From assembly GCA_024641625.1 (NCBI GenBank), contig JAHECQ010000252.1, forward strand, positions 1 to 6,037: 6,037 nucleotides of DNA. Direction: 5' to 3'. The notes beneath the pieces are model-generated. The model did not search any database. It was not told where the DNA came from and saw nothing but the letters and a program-made list of their open reading frames with translations. The translations under genes were made by a program, and so were the position numbers. Source of the stretch: Acidimicrobiales bacterium (GTDB lineage Bacteria > Actinomycetota > Acidimicrobiia > Acidimicrobiales > SZUA-35). This document shows positions 1 to 4,749 of this stretch, in pieces (the stretch's first letter is position 1; every line of letters begins with the position of its first letter).

Positions 1-705
1 CTGCGAAACCCTGACCTCGAGCTCGGCCTTCAATTGAGCCTGCACCGTCCGTTGCGATTCCAGCTCAGCCACGAGTCCGGCCATGTCGCGCTCGAGTTGG
101 CTGGCCTGGGCCACCGCCTGCTGAGCGGCTTCCTCGGCGACGGCTCGATCCTCGCGGACGCCCCGAAGGATCTCGAGCAAATCCCCGGTGTTGGCGTCGA
201 CGACCTTCAGCAGATTCGAACGACGAAGCGCCTCGCTCGGATCGCTCGAGCTGAGTACCGAGTCGCCGACCGCGGGGTTCGATGCGTCGAGGAAACCCTC
301 GACCGCCAGCTGACCGATTCGAGTTCGCAGCGCTTCTCGTTCGGCGTCGGCCGCCTCGACCTGGGCCTGGGCTTCGGCGGCGACCGCGTTGGCCGCCTCG
401 AGTCCGCGGCGCGCTTCATCGAGCTCGAAGATCTTCGCGTTGACGGCGTCGGTCATCGCAGCCAGGGCGGCCGCAACCGCCGCATCATCAGCCTTCGCCG
501 CGTCGAGCGCCTTGGCGGCCTCTGCCTTCTGGTCCCGGAGCGCCTTGCGCTGCTGGCGTGCCTCGGCGGCCGACCGGGGTTTGTCCGCGGCCCATCCCGA
601 GCTGGTCTGCAAGGCGCCGGGCACCGAGCCGCTGACCACGAGGCCCGCCACCAGCAACATGCCGAGCACGAGCTGTCGGGCGGACGAGACCGAACGATGA
701 GGCAT
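1..705 (-). CDS. Secreted coiled-coil protein, N-terminal part (likely cell-wall hydrolase or EnvC-like activator)
   Basis: The minus strand reads open from an ATG at 705 to the left edge: 235 codons, no stop, so the C-terminal part is missing. The product starts MPHRSVSSARQ, followed by a hydrophobic stretch at residues 12-31 and small residues up to about 40 (SGWAADK), which is a Sec-type signal peptide. Residues about 43-130 and 180-235 are rich in Ala, Glu, Gln, Lys and Arg with few helix breakers, which predicts long coiled coils. Between them lies a segment (about 130-180) containing LSSSDPSEALRRSNLL. This order of signal peptide, coiled coil, short 'LxxSxDxxxxxRR' segment and coiled coil is typical of the N-terminal halves of secreted NlpC/P60 (RipA-like) and M23/EnvC-like peptidoglycan hydrolases in actinobacteria. 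The catalytic domain would lie outside the window, so the enzymatic role is inferred. A role in wall remodelling is plausible. No clear Shine-Dalgarno precedes the ATG. The gene is divergent from the phosphoribosyltransferase gene. Confidence 0.8.
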   Translation of the reverse strand, partial: MPHRSVSSARQLVLGMLLVAGLVVSGSVPGALQTSSGWAADKPRSAAEARQQRKALRDQKAEAAKALDAAKADDAAVAAALAAMTDAVNAKIFELDEARRGLEAANAVAAEAQAQVEAADAEREALRTRIGQLAVEGFLDASNPAVGDSVLSSSDPSEALRRSNLLKVVDANTGDLLEILRGVREDRAVAEEAAQQAVAQASQLERDMAGLVAELESQRTVQAQLKAELEVRVSQ

Positions 706-713
706 CGAACCCG

Positions 714-719
714 ACACTA
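714..719 (-). promoter_or_regulatory. Candidate -10 element (TAGTGT) of the leftward gene
   Basis: On the minus strand TAGTGT lies 8 nt before the ATG at 705. That spacing would put the transcription start at or within a base or two of the start codon, consistent with a leaderless mRNA and with the lack of a Shine-Dalgarno. No convincing -35 is seen 17-18 nt upstream. Confidence 0.3.
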
Positions 720-787
720 GTGGTGCTCTGCCCACTGTCCGTGCATGGTCGACCGGTCGGGAATCGGCGACTCTCGACGCAACGGTG

Positions 788-814
788 TTGTGACCCGACT
801 CTGCGCGGTAGCTT
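788..814 (+). promoter_or_regulatory. Candidate promoter of the phosphoribosyltransferase gene
   Basis: TTGTGA (788-793) and TAGCTT (809-814) resemble -35 and -10 elements. The spacer is only 15 nt, which is short. A start near 820 would give a 5' leader of about 50 nt before the GTG at 874. It also lies inside the upstream extension to the ATG at 745, which supports the shorter gene model. Confidence 0.3.
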
Positions 815-859
815 CTGACCCGGGCGTTCCGAGACGCCCAGCCTGGACCCATCCCCGAC

Positions 860-864
860 AGGAG
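860..864 (+). promoter_or_regulatory. Shine-Dalgarno AGGAG that sets the GTG start at 874
   Basis: AGGAG is followed by 9 nt and then GTG at 874-876. This is the best ribosome binding site in the region and favours the 169-residue protein over the 212-residue reading from the ATG at 745, which has no such site. Confidence 0.75.
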
Positions 865-873
865 CAACCCATC

Positions 874-1383
874 GTGACGAACGACGCCGAGCGTGAGATC
901 CTCGATTGGGCCACCTACGGCATCGCCGTTCGGGAGCTGGCCCTGCAGGTCGCCGACAGCGGATTCCAACCGGACATGATTCTTGCCATCGCCCGTGGCG
1001 GTCTCTTCGCTGCGGGTTCGCTCGGCTATGCCCTGTCGGTCAAGAATCTCTACGTCATGAACCTCGAGTTCTACAGCGGCGTGGATTCCCGACTCGAAGT
1101 TCCCGTGATGCTTCCGCCCTACATGGACAAGGTCGATCTCACCGACGCGAAGATCCTGGTGGCCGACGATGTCGCCGACACCGGCCACACCCTCAAGGCG
1201 GTGCATGAGTTCTGCCAGGACGTCGTCGCCGAATCGCGAACCGCGGTGCTCTACGAGAAGCCGCACTCCTCGGTGAAGTGCGACTACGTCTGGAAGCGCA
1301 CCGACAAATGGATCAACTTCCCCTGGTCGACCGAGCAACCGCTGGTCGATCCCCAGGCCGGCAACGTCGTCTTCGACGCCTGA
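874..1383 (+). CDS. Purine-type phosphoribosyltransferase (xanthine/hypoxanthine PRT-like)
   Basis: The 169-residue protein is a type I phosphoribosyltransferase, an enzyme class that joins a nucleobase to PRPP, giving a nucleoside monophosphate and pyrophosphate. The PRPP loop is clear at residues 94-107 (ILVADDVADTGHTL, with the paired acids D98-D99 and the DTG turn). The pyrophosphate loop is ARGG at 40-43. The C-terminal W140 and WINFPW (146-151) match the small stand-alone family COG2236, which includes archaeal and fungal xanthine/hypoxanthine/guanine PRTs where this end shapes the base pocket. A cytosolic purine-salvage role is therefore likely, but the preferred base cannot be read from the sequence. 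The size is normal for the family and no domain is missing. The start was chosen from the AGGAG at 860-864. The next gene is 163 nt downstream, so this is probably a single-gene unit. Confidence 0.88.
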   Translation: MTNDAEREILDWATYGIAVRELALQVADSGFQPDMILAIARGGLFAAGSLGYALSVKNLYVMNLEFYSGVDSRLEVPVMLPPYMDKVDLTDAKILVADDVADTGHTLKAVHEFCQDVVAESRTAVLYEKPHSSVKCDYVWKRTDKWINFPWSTEQPLVDPQAGNVVFDA

Positions 1384-1480
1384 TTCCCTCGCAGCGGCGA
1401 GTCGGCCACTCGACGTACTGGTCACCCTCGGTGGGAATCATTGGGCCTTTCGGGGGACATACGGGCAATTTGACCACTCC

Positions 1481-1510
1481 TTGCGTTCTTTGGGAATGAG
1501 GGCCTAGCCT
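1481..1510 (+). promoter_or_regulatory. Candidate promoter of the two-TM repeat-protein gene
   Basis: TTGCGT (1481-1486), an 18-nt spacer and TAGCCT (1505-1510) form a plausible sigma70-type promoter in the least GC-rich part of the 1384-1546 gap. A second -35-like TTGACC at 1470-1475 is too far from this -10. Transcription would start near 1517, about 30 nt before the ATG at 1547, and could continue through the membrane-fused spermidine-synthase-like gene. Confidence 0.4.
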
Positions 1511-1534
1511 GATCGCACGACAACTCCGTCGACT

Positions 1535-1540
1535 GGAAGG
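1535..1540 (+). promoter_or_regulatory. Shine-Dalgarno GGAAGG for the gene at 1547
   Basis: GGAAGG ends 6 nt before the ATG at 1547 and supports that start for the two-TM protein, whose first residues (MKRT) precede a membrane helix directly. Confidence 0.55.
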
Positions 1541-1546
1541 CCTCGC

Positions 1547-2152
1547 ATGAAGCGCACCATCCTCATCCTGCTCGCCCTCGCCTCGTTGACTGTCGTCGTC
1601 GTCGTCGGCTTCCAGGCCGTCGAGATGGACGGCGCCCCGCGTCTGTTGGTCATTGCCGGCGCAGTCATTTTGCTGGTCGGCTCGATCGACGGCCTCAGGC
1701 GGCCATCGCTCGCGTCAGACGCCGGCGAAACAGGCGCCGGCGAAACAGGCGCCGGCGAGACCGACTCCAACGAGACCGACTCCAACGAGACCGTGACGTC
1801 AACCCCGGCCACGAGTACCGAGGCCGTCGCCGTCGAGGCCCACCGAGCTCCTGCGGCCGTAGTCGCAACCTCGAAGCCGGCGAGCACCGTCATCGGACTA
1901 CGCGAGCCGACCACCACCATCGATCTCCGCGACGGCGCAAGCGCCGCATTGGTCCCCCGGGACGGCCTGGTCGATCAGCTCATCGCCGACGGCCTGCTGC
2001 GGGTGGTCGATGCGCCCATCTCCGACGATGAGGTCCACGCCATGGTGATGGTCGCAGTCATCCAGGGAGCGCTGCCCGAACTGCGACCTCGGCTTCGGGC
2101 TCTCAAGGGCGACGCGGCTCCGTCGCCGGCTCTCGCTGCGCTCGCGAGCTGA
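1547..2152 (+). CDS. Unrecognised two-TM membrane protein with a repeat linker
   Basis: I do not recognise this 201-residue protein. Two hydrophobic helices are visible at about residues 4-22 and 33-48, separated by a short polar loop (QAVEMDGAPR). The helices are followed by GLRRP, whose positive charges suggest that the N-terminus and the C-terminal part both face the cytoplasm. Residues 59-82 form a low-complexity acidic linker built from in-frame repeats (three GET-type units, then two DSNET units). Next comes an Ala/Thr/Val-rich disordered stretch (about 83-117). The C-terminal domain (about 120-190) looks folded, with alternating hydrophobic residues and helix-like segments (DGLVDQLIADGLLRVVD, then DDEVHAMVMVAVIQGAL). 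GC and codon use match the neighbours, so there is no sign of recent transfer. The stop is 19 nt before the next start, suggesting co-transcription and perhaps a shared membrane role. It could be a small membrane-anchored adaptor, but nothing in the sequence proves a function. Confidence 0.8.
   Translation: MKRTILILLALASLTVVVVVGFQAVEMDGAPRLLVIAGAVILLVGSIDGLRRPSLASDAGETGAGETGAGETDSNETDSNETVTSTPATSTEAVAVEAHRAPAAVVATSKPASTVIGLREPTTTIDLRDGASAALVPRDGLVDQLIADGLLRVVDAPISDDEVHAMVMVAVIQGALPELRPRLRALKGDAAPSPALAALAS
1721..1793 (+). repeat. In-frame 15-bp tandem repeats inside the two-TM protein gene
   Basis: Two adjacent 15-bp repeat families are visible. GCCGGCGAAACAGGC occurs at 1721-1735 and 1736-1750, with a partial copy from 1751. 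CCGACTCCAACGAGA occurs at 1761-1775 and 1776-1790. The copies within each pair are identical at the base level, which points to recent duplication or slippage. The unit is a multiple of three, so copy-number change keeps the frame and only alters linker length (AGETG and DSNET units). Confidence 0.9.
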
Positions 2153-2159
2153 GGCCAGC

Positions 2160-2165
2160 TAGCGT
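2160..2165 (+). promoter_or_regulatory. Candidate -10 element (TAGCGT) of a leaderless internal promoter
   Basis: TAGCGT is followed by 6 nt and then the GTG at 2172, so transcription from here would begin at or next to the start codon. No Shine-Dalgarno is present, which fits a leaderless start. No -35 consensus is seen, and read-through from the preceding gene is an equal possibility. Confidence 0.3.
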
Positions 2166-2171
2166 GGATCG

Positions 2172-3737
2172 GTGCCCGACCCCGACACGCCCCAACCAGT
2201 AACGAACTCGGCGGATGACACCGCCGCGTTGAATAGCGCCGAACCGGACCGGTCCGGGCCGCTCGGGGTCGGCCCGCGGGTTTCGCGGACCGGCGCCTAC
2301 GCCTTGGTCTTCTTCACCTCGGCGGCCGTCCTGGTCCTGGAGATCATCGCCGGTCGTCTGATGGCCCCGTACGTCGGCGTGTCACTCGAGACCTTCACCG
2401 GCGTGATCGGTACGATTCTCGCCGGTATCGCCGTCGGCAGTGCCATCGGTGGCCGGCTCGCCGACGCCGTGCCGCCCGAACGAGTCATCGGACCGACCCT
2501 TGTGCTCGGTGGCGTGCTGGCAGCCGTCTCGGTTCCGATCGTCGCCACCATCGGGCCCTCGATGGGCACCGATCCCCTGTCGATCGTCACCCTCGCCGCG
2601 TTCTCGTTTCTCGCCCCGACCACCGTTCTCAGCGCCATCAGCCCAATGGTGGCCAAGGTCCGCCTCGGCGACCTGGGCGACACCGGCAGAGTCGTCGGGT
2701 CGCTGTCGGCAGCGGGAACCTTCGGCGCCCTCGCCGGCACGTTCGTCACCGGCTTCGTGCTCGTCGCCGCCCTCCCGAGCCGGCCGACGGTCTTGGCGGT
2801 AGCGGCCGCCCTCATCCTCGCTGGCATCGTGCTCTCCCGCCGGTGGGGACGACAGTACGCGACGTCCGGCGCTCGGACAGACCGCGCATCGGCGGTCGGT
2901 GCGGCGCTGGCTGTCGGGCTGCTGGGCCTGAGCTCCCTGGCACCGGAGTACTGCGACGTCGAATCCGCGTACTCGTGCATTCGCGTCGTCCCGGATCCCG
3001 ATCGCCCCAGCGGACGGAGTCTGTACCTGGCCAATCTCCGTAACTCCTACGTGGACCTCGACGACCCCACCTACCTCGATTTCCGCTACTTCCGTCTGGC
3101 GGCCGACGTCGCGGCGGGCCTACCCGATGGACCCCTCGACGCCCTTCACCTCGGAGGCGCGGGCTTCACCTTCCCTCGGTACATCGAAACCCTGCGACCC
3201 GGATCCGATCAACTCGTCCTGGAGATCGACGAGGCGCTGGTCGATGTCGCCCGGGACGAACTCGGGCTCGTCACCGGCCCGCAGCTCCGGGTGGGAATCG
3301 GCGACGCTCGCACTGCGATCGACGATCTCGCCGACGATTCGTTCGATCTGGTGGTCGGCGACGTGTTCTCGGGACTCTCGGTGCCGTGGCATCTCACCAC
3401 CGCCGAGGTCATGGCCGAACTCGATCGCACGCTGCGACCGAACGGTCTGTTCCTGGCCAACATCATCGACGGTGGCAAGCGACGATTCCTGCGGGCCGAG
3501 CTGGCTACCCTGGCCACGACGTTCGACCACGTGGCCGTCGTCGTCCCGCCCCAGGGGGACACGACCGCGATCGCCAACTACGTCGTCATCGGATCCGACA
3601 GGCCGCTGCCCCGCTTCGACATCGACCCCGTCGATGGGCTGCTCTGGGAAGGTCGAGCGGTCGACGACTTGGTCGACGGAGCAGACGCGTTGACCGACGA
3701 CTTCGCACCGGCCGACCAGTTGACGCGAAACTTCTGA
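2172..3737 (+). CDS. Membrane protein fused to a spermidine-synthase-like domain
   Basis: The 521-residue protein belongs to the family usually annotated 'fused MFS/spermidine synthase'. After a polar N-terminus (1-40) come about seven hydrophobic helices (about 43-258), including the family signature LEIIAGRLMAPYVGVSLETF (56-75). The soluble half (about 260-505) is a Rossmann-type spermidine-synthase-like fold. Its SAM-type nucleotide loop is LHLGGAG (325-331), the acidic ribose ligand region is EID (351-353), GDA holds D378, and GDVFS holds D397 at the catalytic-Asp position of SpeE. Canonical SpeE has GGGDGG at the loop; here it reads GGAGFT, so the Asp that helps bind the polyamine is missing. 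The DSTDP motif is also reduced to DVFSG. Two cysteines, C261 and C269 (CDVESAYSC), sit at the membrane/soluble junction. Aminopropyl transfer is therefore possible but unproven. The GTG start has no Shine-Dalgarno. It probably shares a transcript with the two-TM gene upstream. Confidence 0.87.
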   Translation: MPDPDTPQPVTNSADDTAALNSAEPDRSGPLGVGPRVSRTGAYALVFFTSAAVLVLEIIAGRLMAPYVGVSLETFTGVIGTILAGIAVGSAIGGRLADAVPPERVIGPTLVLGGVLAAVSVPIVATIGPSMGTDPLSIVTLAAFSFLAPTTVLSAISPMVAKVRLGDLGDTGRVVGSLSAAGTFGALAGTFVTGFVLVAALPSRPTVLAVAAALILAGIVLSRRWGRQYATSGARTDRASAVGAALAVGLLGLSSLAPEYCDVESAYSCIRVVPDPDRPSGRSLYLANLRNSYVDLDDPTYLDFRYFRLAADVAAGLPDGPLDALHLGGAGFTFPRYIETLRPGSDQLVLEIDEALVDVARDELGLVTGPQLRVGIGDARTAIDDLADDSFDLVVGDVFSGLSVPWHLTTAEVMAELDRTLRPNGLFLANIIDGGKRRFLRAELATLATTFDHVAVVVPPQGDTTAIANYVVIGSDRPLPRFDIDPVDGLLWEGRAVDDLVDGADALTDDFAPADQLTRNF

Positions 3738-3738
3738 A

Positions 3739-3765
3739 CATCGACGACGATCCGGTCGTCGGATG
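3739..3765 (+). other. Intercistronic hairpin between genes 5 and 6
   Basis: CGACGAC (3742-3748) and GTCGTCG (3755-3761) are exact inverted repeats around a 6-nt loop. CAT (3739-3741) and ATG (3763-3765) add three more pairs across a bulged G at 3762. No T-run follows, so this is not a standard intrinsic terminator. It may stabilise the upstream 3' end, mark an RNA processing site, or be fortuitous in this CGA/GAC-rich DNA. Confidence 0.4.
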
Positions 3766-3772
3766 AACCGGC

Positions 3773-3778
3773 AGGGGA
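3773..3778 (+). promoter_or_regulatory. Shine-Dalgarno AGGGGA that sets the ATG at 3784
   Basis: AGGGGA lies 5 nt before the ATG at 3784. The in-frame ATG at 3763 would place this site inside the coding region and itself has no ribosome binding site, so the shorter 276-residue reading is preferred. Confidence 0.75.
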
Positions 3779-3783
3779 ACACC

Positions 3784-4614
3784 ATGACCATCGAGACGCT
3801 CGCGTGGGGCTACGGACTGATCGAGGGTCCACGGGTCGATCGCGACAACAACCTCTTCTTCAGCGACGTGCACAACGGCGGCGTCTTCCGTCGCTCACCC
3901 GACGGCGAGATCACCGTCGCCATTCCCAAGCGGCGTGGCGTGGGGGGCATCGCGCTCCACGTCGATGGTGGCCTGGTCGTCGGCGGTCGCAACATCTGTC
4001 ATGTGAAGGACGGCGAGACACGGGTGGTGTTCGACAACGGTGCTCCGGGCTTCAACGACCTCATGGCCGACAGCCAGGGCCGGGTCTACTGCGGCACCCT
4101 GCGCTCGAACCCCTTCGACGACCTCGACGCCGATCGGCCGACCGGTGAGTGCTATCGCCTCGAACTCGACGGCACAGCGACCGAGCTCTACGGCGGCGTG
4201 GCCCTGACCAACGGCATCGGCTTCTCGCCGGCGGGCGACCGCATCTATCACTCCGACACCGGCAACCATCACCTGATCTGCCACGACATCGTCGACGACC
4301 GGCTGGTCAATCGGCGTGCCTTGTTCGAACGGCCCTCGTTCTTCCCCGACGGACTCGCGGTCGATTCCGCCGGCACCATCTGGGTCGCCGACTACGGCCA
4401 CCGATGTGTGCGGGCCATTTCGCCCACCGGCGACGAGCTGGGGACGATCGAGGTCCCGGCCAAGGAGGTCACCAGCGTGTGCTTCGGCGGAGCCGATCTG
4501 CGGGATCTGTACATCGTGACCGCCGACAACACCGACGACCCCTCCCGCAAGGGAACCATCTTCCGCACTCGGGCCGACGTCGCCGGCCTACCCAACAACT
4601 TCGCAGCGGTCTGA
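3784..4614 (+). CDS. SMP-30/gluconolactonase (regucalcin-like) family protein
   Basis: The 276-residue protein is a complete SMP-30/LRE-type six-bladed beta-propeller. Members are metal-dependent lactonases, such as gluconolactonase, that open sugar lactones; other members are drug- or organophosphate-hydrolysing enzymes. The four metal/active-site residues of the family can be placed: E14 in LIEGP, N91 in GFNDL, N143 in TNGIGFS and D189 in FPDGLAVD. Their spacing is close to that of human SMP-30 (E18, N103, N154, D204). Propeller-blade strands recur as 'DxxGxIWVADYG' and 'SPAGDRIYHSDT'. No signal peptide is present, so it is cytosolic. It starts 46 nt after the spermidine-synthase-like gene and may share its transcript. 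The substrate cannot be decided from sequence, but a sugar-acid or aromatic lactone is likely. The stop codon TGA (4612-4614) overlaps the first unit of a 14-bp tandem array. Confidence 0.9.
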   Translation: MTIETLAWGYGLIEGPRVDRDNNLFFSDVHNGGVFRRSPDGEITVAIPKRRGVGGIALHVDGGLVVGGRNICHVKDGETRVVFDNGAPGFNDLMADSQGRVYCGTLRSNPFDDLDADRPTGECYRLELDGTATELYGGVALTNGIGFSPAGDRIYHSDTGNHHLICHDIVDDRLVNRRALFERPSFFPDGLAVDSAGTIWVADYGHRCVRAISPTGDELGTIEVPAKEVTSVCFGGADLRDLYIVTADNTDDPSRKGTIFRTRADVAGLPNNFAAV

Positions 4615-4696
4615 GCGGCACTGTCCGAGCGGCACTGTCCGAGCGGCACTGTCCGAGCGGCACTGTCCGAGCGGCACTGTCCGAGCGGCACTGTCT
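4613..4696 (+). repeat. 14-bp tandem repeat array, six copies
   Basis: GAGCGGCACTGTCC is repeated head to tail at 4613, 4627, 4641, 4655, 4669 and 4683. The first five copies are identical and the sixth ends in T instead of C. The first two bases are part of the TGA stop of the SMP-30 gene. The unit is not a multiple of three and contains no stop codon on either strand, so the array stays open in all six frames. This explains the long spurious reading frames that cross it. There are no spacers, so it is not CRISPR. It is a short VNTR-type repeat, possibly variable in copy number between strains. Confidence 0.95.
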
Positions 4697-4710
4697 GCGT
4701 CTGGTGCGCC

Positions 4711-4727
4711 GAGTGGCATCTGTGCCA
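4711..4727 (+). promoter_or_regulatory. Palindrome TGGCA-tctg-TGCCA upstream of the acyl-CoA dehydrogenase
   Basis: TGGCA (4714-4718) and TGCCA (4723-4727) are exact inverted repeats with a 4-nt gap, centred about 30 nt before the ATG at 4750. That position suits an operator for a dimeric repressor such as a TetR-family regulator, which commonly control acyl-CoA dehydrogenase genes. No regulator gene lies in the window. The stretch GAGTGGCATCTGTGCC also resembles one unit of the adjacent 14-bp array with two inserted bases, so it may be a decayed repeat copy instead. Confidence 0.35.
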
Positions 4728-4749
4728 GTCGGTTTGGGAAACTGCGGGC

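Larger units (their letters stand above)
706..873. promoter_or_regulatory. Divergent intergenic region
   Basis: These 168 bases separate the leftward secreted-protein gene from the rightward phosphoribosyltransferase gene, so they must hold promoters for both directions. Candidate -10 elements are listed separately. A 10-bp perfect palindrome (CGACCGGTCG, 750-759) lies near the middle, but such a palindrome is expected by chance several times in 6 kb. The plus-strand frame stays open upstream to an ATG at 745. I treat that stretch as non-coding because a good ribosome binding site points to the GTG at 874. Confidence 0.6.

Noticed and set aside
34..720. Long plus-strand open frame opposite the leftward gene
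   Set aside because: The product is Arg/Gly-rich with no recognisable domain, while the minus strand encodes a signal peptide and coiled coil with coherent composition.
733..741. CACTGTCCG shared with the 14-bp repeat unit
   Set aside because: A single 9-base match about 3.9 kb away with no further similarity is most likely chance.
750..759. 10-bp palindrome CGACCGGTCG in the divergent region as an operator
   Set aside because: Palindromes of this length are expected by chance several times in 6 kb of GC-rich DNA, and no second copy supports it.
745..873. N-terminal extension of the phosphoribosyltransferase from the ATG at 745
   Set aside because: There is no ribosome binding site at 745, the extra 43 residues look non-coding and overlap a candidate promoter, and AGGAG sits 9 nt before the GTG at 874.
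1388..1401. Hairpin CTCGC-agcg-GCGAG after the phosphoribosyltransferase as a terminator
   Set aside because: The stem is only 5 bp and no T-run follows.
2147..2160. Hairpin AGCTG-aggc-CAGCT over the stop of the two-TM gene
   Set aside because: It is a short stem without a T-run and partly inside coding sequence, so it is not distinguishable from chance.
3763..3783. Upstream ATG for the lactonase-like gene
   Set aside because: It lies in the hairpin's 3' arm without a ribosome binding site, whereas AGGGGA is correctly spaced for the ATG at 3784.
4613..4696. CRISPR array
   Set aside because: The units are 14 bp and directly abutting, with no unique spacers and no cas genes nearby.
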